From positions 1 to 27,564 of the forward strand of contig NW_022205050.1 of NCBI RefSeq assembly GCF_008831285.2: a DNA stretch of 27,564 bases, in the 5' to 3' direction. Below are positions 1 through 10,562 of the stretch, piece after piece. Origin of the DNA: Nymphaea colorata (taxonomy: Eukaryota; Streptophyta; Magnoliopsida; Nymphaeales; Nymphaeaceae). The translations under genes were made by a program, and so were the position numbers. Under the pieces are notes generated by a model. It did not search any database. It worked only from the letters and a program-made list of their open reading frames with translations, and was not told the DNA's origin. Position 1 is the first letter of the stretch; the number at the start of each line of letters is the position of its first letter.

Positions 1-1048
1 CTTCTGGAACAGCGGTCCCTCGCTCACCAAAATAAGCTAGAGAATCGCAGCCACATCCAGGTGGAGATTTCAAACTCGCCCTGCGAGGATAGGAACGATA
101 CTCTGCAACTCACCAGCATTGATGGATATGCTGCTGCAGTCTATGACGGTCATGGAGGATGGCAAGTGGTAGAGATTATTTTACTCAGTCTGAGCTCTGC
201 AAGTAGAAGCTGCTGAAGCGTTTGGACTAAGTCTTGGGCAGGAACAAGGGCAAGTTCGCGAGTGACGACGAACTGGTGACAGAATCAATCAAAGAGGCCT
301 TCCTGGAGGTGGAGAAGGAGTTCCTGGCCACTGCCCTCCTCAGCTACAAATACGGTACGATCGACCATATAAAGGATTTGGGCGGGCGGGAAGAGCAGGC
401 TCATGCGCGCTCGTTTGCGTAGTCTATAATAATCGTCTTTACTGCGGAAACGCTGGAGACTCCCTGGCCTTGCTGGTCTATGATGATAGTCCCATGGGAT
501 TCACATAGCTCAACCGGGAACTAAATGCTAACAATCCTGAGGAGCAAAAAAGGCTAAGAGCTCAATTCCCCAACGAGGAAGACGTCGTCATCTGCAAGAA
601 AGACAACAACCAGTCCTGCTACATAAAGGGAAGACTGCAGCCCACTCGCTCCATCGGCGATTTTCGGCTTAAGTACGCTGAATTCAACAATCCCAAGAAC
701 TATCCTTCAGAAATGGAGTTCCAGTCGCCTCTGAAGAACTTTTCAGGAAACTACATCACTGCTATCCCTGAGGTGCAATCCTTCGACCTCACCAGCAAGC
801 ACAGGTCAGTGGTCTTGGCGTCGGATGGCCTGTGGGACAAGTTGGGCCGTCAGGAGGTGGCGTAGGTGTTTAAGAAGTATCCAATTAAATAGGTTCCGAA
901 TGTGCTGATCAACAAATGCCTGGAGAAGGCGGCAGAGGAGACGAAGATGAGCGTGCAGGAGATCAGAGCGAAGCAGCAGGGAAAGAAGAGAAAGATCCAC
1001 GATGATATCACAGTTGTTGTGCTTGACCTCACCAAACAGGCCAAATGA
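1..1048 (+). CDS. PP2C-family protein phosphatase, PDP-like, 5' end missing
   Basis: Metal-dependent Ser/Thr phosphatase; 335 residues are visible, entering the window in frame 1. Exons are 1-168, 189-354 and 375-1048 (TGA). Motifs in order: VYDGHGGWQVSE (metal-binding Asp, residues 48-59 of the visible part), LYCGNAGDS, LQPTRSIGDFRLK, ITAIPEVQSF, VLASDGLWDKL and near the C-terminus DDITVVVLDL, which carries the last metal-binding Asp. The long insert NANNPEEQKRLRAQFPNE and the L-P-R-GD-K pattern resemble pyruvate dehydrogenase phosphatase and related eukaryotic PP2Cs; assignment to mitochondria is inference because the N-terminus is outside the window. Four or more in-frame UAR codons occur, for example QEVA[TAG]VF, where PP2Cs usually have Glu or Asp. 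No frame break was found. PP2C membership is secure; the PDP subfamily is tentative. Confidence 0.92.
169..188 (+). other. 20-nt spliceosomal intron (PP2C intron 1)
   Basis: GTAGAGATTATTTTACTCAG. Removing it joins GGWQV to SELC in frame inside the first PP2C motif. Confidence 0.9.
355..374 (+). other. 20-nt spliceosomal intron (PP2C intron 2)
   Basis: GTACGATCGACCATATAAAG. Removing it joins SYKY to GFGRAGRAGSCALV, restoring the strand that leads into LYCGNAGDS. Confidence 0.9.
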
Positions 1049-1450
1049 AGAATGATCATCATGTTATCACTGAATAGCATTTCTATATTCCCGAATTACT
1101 TTTATTTATCGAAGTTCTAAAGTATTTTAATGCTAATCAAAGTTTCTTTAAGTTTTGCTCCTTAATATTTTTAAAAGGAAGTATCGATTTTGTCAAACAA
1201 ATATTGAATTCCATTTAAGATGCTGCTGATTTGGCCTTGAACTCATGTTTTCCTTTATTTAGTGCATCTCAATGTAATCAGATTAGAAGAAAAAAACTGC
1301 GTCAATTACTTATCTAAATATGATAAGCAAATTCCTGAAAAACATAGAGATAAATATCTTTTTGATTTACTTTTATTGTTTCGAAAAGTTTCCTCCTCCA
1401 ACGTTAGCTAATAATCAATCTAATATTTATTAATTTGTACTAAATTAGAT
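1049..1450. other. AT-rich intergenic spacer
   Basis: About 400 bp between the phosphatase stop and the first ABC gene. Very AT-rich with short T and A runs. I see no ORF with coding character, no RNA gene and no long repeat. It presumably holds the phosphatase 3' end signals and the promoter of ABC copy 1, but no motif can be named. Confidence 0.6.
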
Positions 1451-4400
1451 ATGGATCATCTGCGAATCTGCTAAAGAGTGGATGTAAGCTATAATCGATT
1501 CAGAAATACAGTTAGTTTAAGGAATTGTAGCCAGAGGATCAGTAATAAGAAAGCGAAGATGAAGCAGAGGATCTTTGGCGAAAAATTGGATAAAGATAAA
1601 TGAAGAAGAATCGTAAGACCCACTTCTATAGTCCCTCCATGCTGCCTTTCAAAGTATTTGAATTGAGACTCAGGCGAACGGCGAAAGGCAATGCTGCTTC
1701 ATTTCCTCTACATTCAAGCCACTGTGCTAGTCCCATTCCTATCCTTCTACATATTCTAGCACATCATCGCCAGCACGTATAGCACCACTTCCAATATTGC
1801 CTTAGTTGCCTTCATCATCAGCATCAAAATTACCAAACCGTTTTTACGGATTTTCGCTGAGCACAGACTCAGAAAGATCGGGCTTCGCATGCATAAGATC
1901 CTCGTAAAGGCCGTCCTCGAAAAGACTCTCAAAGTATCCCTGCTTTCGAATAACGAGATCACAGCCAGCCAACTAGTTAAGGTCATGCAGGTTGACATGG
2001 AGAAGATAATATCATATCCTTAGATCAAGTCCACCTCCTTACCAACTTCTACGGCATGGTCTTCAGCATCTTCATCATCATTTTCCTATTTGGCTGGGGC
2101 GGGTTCTGGGCATTATCGTATACGTGTGCCTTCTATCCTTTCGGATTTTTTTCAGAAAGACGATTGAAGTATACGATGAGGAGCTGAGCGTCCAAACTGG
2201 CAACAGAGTGAAGCAGACTGTGGACATCTTCGGCATAATAAAGTTCATTAAGGTGGCAGCGCTCTAGATTCCTTATTTCAAGCAGCTTGTGAAGCTGCGT
2301 GAGGCAGAACTGTCAGTTTTGCATTGCAAGAACAATTTTGAAATGTTTCCTTTGTTTGCGCTAACATGCTCTATCAGGCTGGTATTGCTGACGACCTGTC
2401 TGGTGCTTATCGCTAAAGGGCAAGAGTTTAACTCAGCAGTAGTATTTACACTAAATTTTGCATTAATTAATATTAACCTCTACTACATGCTTACTGCTCT
2501 CACAAGCCTCAAAGAAGTTAAAATATCTATGAAGAATATTGATGCTGTACTCAGAACTCAAGAAATTAACACATCACATATTCACGTAGTAATGGAATAC
2601 TTTAAGAAGCTGTTGTGGTTAGAAATGGCAACTTTTATTGGGATATAGAATCTAATATCTCAGGAACATAAAAACAGAGAGTAATACTGAGGGACATAAA
2701 CCTGAGCATCAGGAGGGGGGAGCTGGTGAGCGTGGTGGGGCGGTACGGGAGCGGGAAGACGTCGCTGGTGAACGCGGTGCTGGGAGAGATGCGGGAGGGA
2801 GGGGGGTCTGCGGTGCGGCTGGGAGGCAGCCTGGCCTATGTCTCTCAGAAGCCGTGGATCGTCAGCGACACCCTCCGAAACAACGTCCTCTTCGGCGCTC
2901 CCTTCGACCCCGACCGCTACGCCGCCGCCCTGCACTTCGCCTCCCTGCACTTCGCCTCCCTCAAGGCCGACCTCGACTCGCTGAGTAGGGGCGACGCTAC
3001 GCTCATCGGCGAGCGCGGGTGCACCCTCTCGGGCGGGCAGCGTGCGCGGGTGTCGTTGGCGCGCGCGCTGTACTCCGGCGCCGACGTCCTTCTCTTGGAC
3101 GATATCCTGAGCGCAGTCGACGCCCACGTCGCCGCCTTCCTCTTCTTCGAAACCCTCAAAAAGCATTTAAGGGGAAGGACCGTCCTCCTCATCACCCACG
3201 CCCTCCACTTCGTCCAGCACACCGACCGCATCCTCCTCATGGACGCCCTCACCCTCGCCGCCCAGGGCACCTTCGAACAGCTCAAGCACCACCCCTTCTC
3301 GAACAGGTCACAGCTTCTCTAAATAAATCTTCAAGACATCATGAAGAGATTCAATTATATCAACCTGGATAAGCTCAATATGACTTATAATTATAATAGG
3401 CTATTGAGGATAATGTAGTCGTGTAACAATTTCTGAAGAGAAGTGGAGGCATAAATTCAAGGCACTCACATTTATTCTCCTTTCAGTGGGGTTAATTCTG
3501 AACATAGCTTTGGGTTTTTGGATGAATAAATGGGCAAATTCGGTAGATTACAACGAAAGTAAATATTCTACTTTATTTTTGATAATGACTTTCCTGACAA
3601 GCACAACCTTCATGTTGCTTTTCTTCTACATCCTTCACTCGCCTGTACTCCTCAACGTCTATAAGGATATGGTAAAGCGAGCGCTCTTTGCGTCTCTCGG
3701 CTACTTCTAAAGCACTCCTATCGCCAAATTGACGCAAAGACTCTCAGGAGACCTCAACAAGCTTGATAAGGTAGTCCTCATGTAGTACTTCTCATTCACT
3801 TCCAACCTAGTCCTAGTTCTCAGCTTCATAATCTCTGTCTTCTTAATCTTCCTTACAAGCACCACATTGTCCTCCTCATCATCTTTGTCATCTTCTTAGC
3901 TATACTACTATACAAGTATAAAAAATATTTTTAAGCTTCTGAAGGGTATCGTCACTATGAAGATGAGCTGAAAGTTGCATATAACAGTTATTATGTGTAG
4001 CTGATCCAGGGACAATCAATCATTCGTGCTTTTGGAAAAGTAGAAGAAAAATAAAACTAATTTTTGAAAATCATCAACTATTTTGTAAGACAAAGAAGTC
4101 ATAAATGGAATTGACTCTATAATCACTTCATGTTGTCATTATCTTCCACTTTCTACCTTACCATTCTTCTTGTCTTTTTCTTTTATGTCCGAAAATTCAA
4201 TGAGTATGACGTTTCTTACTTTTAAATATACTTTGTATGGAATAATTATTGCAAAGGGCCAATAAAACGTCATGTAATTCCTGGTCAAGCTCAAGTGCCT
4301 TACCAAATGTGAATAGCTGGCCAACATCCCAACGTAAGACGGGTACAGGTCCCTCCTGAGCGAGTGGGGGGACGACAACGAAGAGGAGATAGCGGAGAGG

Positions 4401-5185
4401 GTGAGCTCGCTGCGGTCGATGAGCCCCGTCACGCGGGGAGAAATCGAGTTCAGGGAGGTGCGGCTGAGCTACAGGAGGGAGATGGGGGACGTGCTGAAGG
4501 GAGTGAGCTTCAGGGTGAGGGCGGGGGAGAAGGTCGGCGTGGTGGGGCGGACGGGCAGCGGCAAGTCCACGCTCTTCCTCGCCCTCCTCCGTATCATATA
4601 ACCCTACGCAGGCAGCGTCCTCATCGACGGAGTCGACGCGCGTCGCCTCAGCCTCGCCGCCCTCCGCGCCAGCGTCAACTTCATCCTCCAGGAACACTTC
4701 CTCTTCGCGGGCACCGTCCGCAGCGTACCTATGTGATTAGCCAGAACGTGGACCCGTCGGAGGAGCACAGCGAGGCGGAGGTGGAGGAGGCGCTGCGGCT
4801 GTGCGGAGTGTGGGAGGGACTGCGGGAGGGAGTGCGGACGGCGGTGGCGGAGGGAGGGGAGAACCTGAGCGTGGGGGAGCGGCAGCTGGTGAACATCGCG
4901 CGGGCGCTGCTGAGCAGGCGGAAGGTGGTGCTGATCGACGAGGCGACGGCGAGCATCGACCCCCTCACCGACGCGAAGGTGCAGGCAGTGCTCTCCGCCC
5001 ACTTCAGCCACTGCACCGTCCTCACCATCGCCCACCGCCTCGACACCCTCCGCAACTCCCACCGCCTCCTCGTCCTCGACCGCGGCGCAGTCGCCGAGTT
5101 CGACACCCCCCACAACCTCCTCAGCAACCCCCACTCCCTCTACTCCCAACTATGCGCGGAAACCAAGGGAGAAAAAATAGAATGA
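1451..5185 (+). CDS. ABCC/MRP-type ABC exporter, array copy 1, frame-disrupted
   Basis: Full ABC exporter of TMD1-NBD1-TMD2-NBD2 order, probably exporting organic anions or conjugates as ABCC proteins do; substrate unknown. ATG 1451 gives MDHLRICERVD, matching the start of the other copies, with intron 1 after codon 11. This is the most divergent copy: TMD1 reads HFLYIQATVLVPFLSFYIF, and the stretch before NBD1 (VVRNGNFYWDIES) differs from the shared text of copies 2-6. It aligns with them at DNA level only from 2694. Its NBD1 has an in-frame repeat LHFASLHFAS (2930-2959). Apparent 1-nt deletions break the frame near 1581-1585, 2030, 2101, 2590, 3292 and 3450, with more in TMD2. Glu codon TAG replaces GAA in VAAL[E]IPYF. 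Either a decayed gene or one with base-calling gaps. Confidence 0.8.
1484..1503 (+). other. 20-nt intron 1 of ABC copy 1
   Basis: GTAAGCTATAATCGATTCAG, phase 0 after codon 11 (VD). The position is conserved in all six copies but the sequence is not. Confidence 0.85.
1654..1673 (+). other. 20-nt intron 2 of ABC copy 1
   Basis: GTATTTGAATTGAGACTCAG, phase 1. It joins AAFQ to SERRKAMLLHF, matching the same junction in the other copies. Confidence 0.82.
2694..3313 (+). repeat. Homogenised NBD1 block, copy 1
   Basis: GC-rich block starting at the acataaacctgagcatcagg text and almost identical to the other five NBD1 blocks. Homology to copies 2-6 begins later here than in the others, leaving about 100 bp of unconverted sequence upstream. 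Contains Walker [14 protein letters not shown] and LLLDD. Confidence 0.9.
2930..2959 (+). repeat. 15-bp in-frame tandem duplication in NBD1 of copy 1
   Basis: ctgcacttcgcctcc occurs twice in a row, giving LHFAS-LHFAS. The other five copies have it once. Confidence 0.95.
4338..5185 (+). repeat. Homogenised NBD2 block, copy 1
   Basis: Begins at gacgggtacaggtccctcct and runs to the stop codon. Variant sites: TCGATG at the RSMS position, GTGCGG in EVRL, GGCGCAGTCGCC near the end. Sequence identity with other copies stops at the TGA. Confidence 0.92.
4725..4744 (+). other. 20-nt intron 3 of ABC copy 1 (in NBD2)
   Basis: GTACCTATGTGATTAGCCAG. Removal joins GTVRS to NVDPS, the expected ABCC sequence after the Q-loop. 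It contains an in-frame TGA, so it must be spliced. Confidence 0.93.
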
Positions 5186-5342
5186 TGTATGGCTATTTTA
5201 TGGTGAAACGTTTTATCTTGCCCTTGCTCTGGAAGTAAAATTAAGGATGAAACTTGCAATACCCATTGTTTTTTTTTAGCTCAAAATTATCTTTTCCCCT
5301 TTAATTTATAATTTCTTGATTAAAGATAACTTAATATAAACC
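5186..5342. other. AT-rich spacer between ABC copies 1 and 2
   Basis: 157 bp, no coding signal. It must carry both the end of one gene and the promoter of the next, or the copies are co-transcribed. Confidence 0.6.
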
Positions 5343-8300
5343 ATGCTTTACCTTCGCATAGCGGATAAAGTCGACGTAGAATTAATTTCATAAGAAATTC
5401 AATAGAACCGGTCAAATCGATCACTAGTAACCCTACGAGGACTAAAAGGCCGATGCGGATGACCAGTGGAGGAAATATTGGTCAATAAGTGACAACCAAA
5501 GTTAGGACCCTCTCCTTGAATCATTAAACGAAACCTTCAAGGGTATTTTTAAATAACATAGGCTAGATAAGCTTAGCCACGTTTCTGCACTTCCTTTACT
5601 TTCAGTTCACGATGGTCATTCCCCTCCTTTCTTACTATATCTTTGTCAATATCGTAGATGATACATACAATACACAAAACAATATTGCTTTTGTCTTCAC
5701 TGTCATCATCATTAAACTCGTAAAACCCTTTCTGCGAGTCTATGCGTAAAACAAACTCAGGAGCATTGGACAGAGAATGCAAAATATACTTTCAAAAGCT
5801 GTCCTATCCAAGACCTTCAAAGTATCCCTGCTTTCCAATCACGATGTGACTAGCAGCGAACTGCTGAAGATCATGCAGGTAGACATTGAAAGAATATCCA
5901 AATACCCCTAACAAAATCATATATGCTTTCCAACATCTACTGCCTCTTTTTCAGCATGGCAACCATCGTATTCCTTTTGGGTGGGCAGGAGTGGTCGGTA
6001 TTGTAGTCTTAGTCCTCACTCTTTCTGTCAGAGCTTGCTTTAAAGACACCATGAATAGATATGAATAATAGCTGGGTGTATAGACTGGAAAAAGAGTGCA
6101 AAATACTGTGGACATCTTCAACATAATAAAGTTTATCAAGGTAGCGGCATTAGAAATCCCTTACTTTAAGAAGCTGGTAAGGCTACGTGAGGATGAACTA
6201 TAAATCCTTCACAGCAAAAATAAATTTGAAATAATTCCCCTGTTTACAGTAGCTTGCTCAGTGCGACTTGTGGTCTTGGCAGTATGTTGGGTGTTGATTA
6301 TGCAGGGAAAGCAGTTTAGCTCTGCCGTTATATTCACACTTAACTTTATATTTATCAATACCAATTTCGTCGTTTTGATCAATGCTTTCACAACAATCAA
6401 AGAAACTAAAATTTCTCTCAAGATCATTGATCGTTTCCTTAGAGCTCAGGAAATGAACACTTCGCACATCACCCGAACCGACGCTTCCTGCGAGGAGGCC
6501 ATCGCAATTAGGAACGGGAACTTCTTCTGGGAGGTTCGGTCGGAGCAGTAGACCTGGCCCCCGAGAGGATCCGGCTGAGCAACATAAACCTGAGCATCAG
6601 GAGGGGGGAGCTGGTGAGCGTGGTGGGGCGGTACGGGAGCGGGAAGACGTCGCTGGTGAACGCGGTGCTGGGAGAGATGCGGGAGGGAGGGGGTCTGCGG
6701 TGCGGCTGGGAGGCAGCCTGGCCTACGTCTCTCAGAAGCCGTGGATCGTCAGCGACACCCTCCGAAACAACGTCCTCTTCGGCGCTCCCTTCGACCCCGA
6801 CCGCTACGCCGCCGCCCTGCACTTCGCCTCCCTCAAGGCCGACCTCGACTCGCTGAGTAGGGGCGACGCTACGCTCATCGGCGAGCGCGGGTGCACCCTC
6901 TCGGGCGGGCAGCGTGCGCGGGTGTCGTTGGCGCGCGCGCTGTACTCCGGCGCCGACGTCCTTCTCTTGGACGATATCCTGAGCGCAGTCGACGCCCACG
7001 TCGCCGCCTTCCTCTTCTTCGAAACCCTCAAAAAGCATTTGAGGGGAAGGACCGTCCTCCTCATCACCCACGCCCTCCACTTCGTCCAACACACCGACCG
7101 CATCCTTCTCATGGACTCCCTCACCCTCGCCGCCCAGGGCACCTTCGAACAGCTCAAACACCACCCCCTTCTCGAACAGGTCACAGTGGCCGTCAAAACA
7201 GAGAAACCAGCCAAGAAAACAGATCAGTCTTGGTAGACTATCAGGCTTCAAATACGAGGTTGAAGGTAAGGTATAATCTTAACCGAATAAATAAGCAATC
7301 GATATCTTCTTCGAGCGTAGTGGTGGACTGAAGTTCAAATAATAACACTTATATTCGTTTTATTGACTTCAGCATCTTATCTGATTGTCGGTTTTTGGCT
7401 GAACAAATGGGCATATGCAGCGGACTATCACTAAGCAAACTATGTGTGGATATATCTTCTTATAGTCGTTTTGATCAGTGCAACCACTATCATTCTCTTC
7501 ATCTATATTCTATACTCGCCCATTCTCATCAACGTGTATAAGGACATGGCCAAAAGGACTCTTTTCGCATCATTAGGTTATTTCGACAATACTCCTATTG
7601 CCAAAATCATTCATAGGCTTTCTAACGACCTGGGCATGCTGGATAAAATCGTTCTGGTTCAATACTTTGCCTTCTCTACGCATGTTGCGATTGCTGGTTG
7701 CTACGTCTTTTCCATTTTTTGTATTTACTTCTTGACTAAACACTACATTTTGCTCATCATCTTCATCGCTGTCTTGGCGTTCACCCTCTATGAGTATTGG
7801 AGGTACATAAAAACTGCCAAAGCATACCGCCAAGCTGAAGACGAGCTCAAAATTCCCATAAATAGTTACTTCACTGAAGTTGTACAAGGACAGTAGACCA
7901 TACGTGCTTTCGGGAGGACAGCAGAAAGAGAATAAAAATTCCAAAGATATAATGAAGAGTATAACTATATCAAAGGCATAGTGAATGGCATTGATGTCCT
8001 TGTCAACTTCCAACTGTCGCTATCTTCAACGCTATACATCATTCTTTTGCTATGCAGCTATTTCTACACCGAATAATTTAATCAATATGATGTATTTTTG
8101 CTTGTCAATATACTCAGCATGGAGGAATATCTTCAAAGAGTCAATTAGAATGTAATGTAATTCCTGGTAAAGCTCAAGTGCCTTACCAAGTGTGAATAGC
8201 TGGCTAACATCCCAACGTAAGACGGGTACAGGTCCCTCCTCAGCGAGTGGGGGACGACAACGAAGAGGAGATAGCGGAGAGGGTGAGCTCGCTGCGGTGT

Positions 8301-9067
8301 CTGAGCCCCGTCACGCGGGGAGAAATCGAGTTCAGGGAGGTGCGGCTGAGCTACAGGAGGGAGATGGGGGACGTGCTGAAGGGAGTGAGCTTCAGGGTGA
8401 GGGCGGGGGAGAAGGTCGGCGTGGTGGGGCGGACGGGCAGCGGCAAGTCCACGCTCTTCCTCGCCCTCCTCCGTATCATATAACCCTACGCAGGCAGCGT
8501 CCTCATCGACGGAGTCGACGCGCGTCGCCTCAGCCTCGCCGCCCTCCGCGCCAGCGTCAACTTCATCCTCCAGGAACACTTCCTCTTCGCGGGCACCGTC
8601 CGCAGCGTACCTATGTGATTAGCCAGAACGTGGACCCGTCGGAGGAGCACAGCGAGGCGGAGGTGGAGGAGGCGCTGCGGCTGTGCGGAGTGTGGGAGGG
8701 ACTGCGGGAGGGAGTGCGGACGGCGGTGGCGGAGGGAGGGGAGAACCTGAGCGTGGGGGAGCGGCAGCTGGTGAACATCGCGCGGGCGCTGCTGAGCAGG
8801 CGGAAGGTGGTGCTGATCGACGAGGCGACGGCGAGCATCGACCCCCTCACCGACGCGAAGGTGCAGGCAGTGCTCTCCGCCCACTTCAGCCACTGCACCG
8901 CCCTCACCATCGCCCACCGCCTCGACACCCTCCGCAACTCCCACCGCCTCCTCGTCCTCGACCGCGGAGCAGTCGCAGAGTTCGACACCCCCCACAACCT
9001 CCTCAGCAACCCCCACTCCCTCTACTCCCAACTATGCGCGGAAACCAAGGGAGAAAAAATAGAATGA
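5343..9067 (+). CDS. ABCC/MRP-type ABC exporter, array copy 2, frame-disrupted
   Basis: ATG 5343 ([11 protein letters not shown]) and intron 1 after codon 11; TGA at 9065-9067 after GEKIE. Exon 2 reads ...[12 protein letters not shown]...[17 protein letters not shown]1 contains [17 protein letters not shown] and the coupling segment [25 protein letters not shown]2 contains [40 protein letters not shown], the ABCC pattern before the second NBD. Single-base losses relative to the other copies: A-run near 5906, T-run near 5972, a G in the G-run near 6690 inside NBD1, and one near 7340 before TMD2. TMD2 itself reads open from about 7345 to NBD2. UAR codons are frequent in the membrane parts and rare in the NBDs. 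Membership is certain; whether it is functional is not. Confidence 0.83.
5376..5394 (+). other. 19-nt intron 1 of ABC copy 2
   Basis: GTAGAATTAATTTCATAAG, phase 0 after codon 11. One base shorter than its counterparts, possibly a missing base in a short run. Confidence 0.75.
5543..5561 (+). other. 19-nt intron 2 of ABC copy 2
   Basis: GTATTTTTAAATAACATAG, phase 1 after TFK; joins to a segment leading into LHFLYFQ. One base under 20, with a T5 run. Confidence 0.75.
6450..7225 (+). repeat. Homogenised NBD1 block, copy 2
   Basis: Shared text starts at gaaatgaacacttcgcacat and runs through the linker after NBD1 ([10 protein letters not shown]). It has one G fewer than the other copies in the run near 6690, which breaks the frame. 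Confidence 0.9.
8221..9067 (+). repeat. Homogenised NBD2 block, copy 2
   Basis: Variant sites: TGTCTG (RCLS), GTGCGG in EVRL, GGAGCAGTCGCA near the end (shared only with copy 3). Identity ends at the stop codon. Confidence 0.92.
8607..8626 (+). other. 20-nt intron 3 of ABC copy 2
   Basis: Same 20 bases as intron 3 of copy 1, joining GTVRS to NVDPS. Confidence 0.93.
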
Positions 9068-9459
9068 TTGGATAAATTTGCTCTTGTTTTAATTTGTATT
9101 TGAGCCTTACAATTCGGATTATGAGTGAGTCATTATTCTTGCTGATTAATTGGTCAGGATCATTCCTATATTCTCCTCCGTCTTTGCTAATATCTTCTTG
9201 CGTTGATGTTCAATAAATCTGTATCTTCCTTAGCACCAAATGGTCACAATCCATTTAGAGCAAAGCTAGTTTTTAATCTTATCTAAGATAATTGAAATTT
9301 TGTTAGAATTTATGAAAAAGCAACGAAAAATGGTTTAGCTGCAATTAACCTATGGTAGACCTCTTATACTATAGTAAAGTAGTGTAAAATTAGTTTTTTT
9401 GGCATATATTTAATACTGAGCATAATAGCGTTTTATATTTAAAGTTGAAAGCATAAAAT
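9068..9459. other. AT-rich spacer between ABC copies 2 and 3
   Basis: 392 bp, the longest spacer inside the array, the others being 150-166 bp. No ORF with coding character and no homology visible to the neighbouring copies. The extra length may be remains of other sequence, but nothing recognisable is left. Confidence 0.6.
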
Positions 9460-9492
9460 ATGCTTTACTTTTTACTGAAAACAAAAGTCGAT

Positions 9493-9512
9493 GTAAGCAC
9501 AAGCTCACTTAG
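9493..9512 (+). other. 20-nt intron 1 of ABC copy 3
   Basis: GTAAGCACAAGCTCACTTAG, phase 0 after codon 11. Confidence 0.85.
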
Positions 9513-9658
9513 AACTTCCACGAAACTCATTAACTCGACCTCAAAGAGAAATACGAAGACGAAAAGCCGGATGCTGATGAAATATGGCTGAGATTTGGAA
9601 GAAAACGATAGAGAAAGCGAAGATCCTTTGCTTTAGTCGTTGCTTGCAACTTTCCAGG

Positions 9659-9678
9659 GTAAGATTGGCACGAAATAG
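9659..9678 (+). other. 20-nt intron 2 of ABC copy 3
   Basis: GTAAGATTGGCACGAAATAG, phase 1; joins LLATFQ to GETNWAMLLHF. Confidence 0.85.
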
Positions 9679-10562
9679 GATAAACGAATTGGGCAATGCT
9701 TTTGCATTTCCTCTACTTCCAGCTCACGATGCTCATCCCCCTCCTCTCTTACTACATCTTTTCCAATATCGTCACCAATACCTACAACACGCCAGCCAAC
9801 ATAATCATCGTTTTCACTGTCATCATCATTAAGCTTGTAAAGCCCTTTCTGCGAGTCTGCGCTGAAAACAAGCTGAGAAGCATCGGGCAGAGGATGCAAA
9901 ATATACTTTCGAAAGCTGTCCTCTCCAAGACCTTCAAAGTATCCCTGCTGTCCAATCACGATGTGACTAGCAGCGAACTGCTGAAGATCATGCAGGTAGA
10001 CATTTAGAGGATATCCAAATACCCCTAAACAAAATCATATTACCTGACCAACGTATACAATCTGGCTTTCAACATAGCTGTGATCGTATTTCTGTTCGGT
10101 TGGGCAGGAGTATCGGTATTGTAGTGCTGGTTCTCACTCTTTCAGTGCGGGTCTGCTTCAAGGCCACGATTGATGCTACGATTAGGAAATCGGCATATAG
10201 ACAGGAAAAAGGATCAAAAAGACGGTGGACATCTTCAACATCATAAAGTTCATCAAGGTGCTGCACTAGAAATACCCTATTTTAAGAAACTGGTGGAGCT
10301 TCGAGAAGGCTAGTTGGACATCCTCACAGAAAGAACAGGTTTGAAGTCATTCCTATCTTTACCATAGGATTCTCAGTAAGGATGGTGGCACTCGCGACTT
10401 GCTGGACACTGATTGCAACTGGAAAGTAGTTCAATGCAGCCGTCATTTTTACACTTGGCTTCATCTTCACCAATATCAACTTTGCAATTTAATCAATGCT
10501 TTACAGGAATCAAGGAAACGAAGATATCCCTAAAGACCATCGATAAGTTCCTAAGGTCAGAG

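Noticed and set aside
1049-1450. Possible tRNA or small RNA genes in the spacers
   Set aside because: I looked for T-loop text and cloverleaf potential and saw none; the spacers are simple AT-rich DNA.
1600-1782. Start of ABC copy 1 at the ATG at 1600
   Set aside because: ATG 1451 gives an N-terminus and intron 1 position matching the other copies, and the frame at 1600 is not the one leading into TMD1.
2660-3166. Long open frames on the minus strand opposite every NBD block
   Set aside because: They repeat at each NBD, lie antisense to clear Walker A, signature and Walker B motifs, and arise from GC-rich, stop-poor DNA. Their products are low-complexity Arg, Pro and Val runs without family features.
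2694-3313. CRISPR-like or other short regular repeats in the array
   Set aside because: The repeated units are protein domains of 600-850 bp, not short direct repeats with spacers.
4801-5238. Plus-strand frame-shifted Arg/Pro/Gly-rich frames over NBD2
   Set aside because: Shadow of the NBD2 frame; no motif, and composition follows from the G-rich and C-rich codon blocks.
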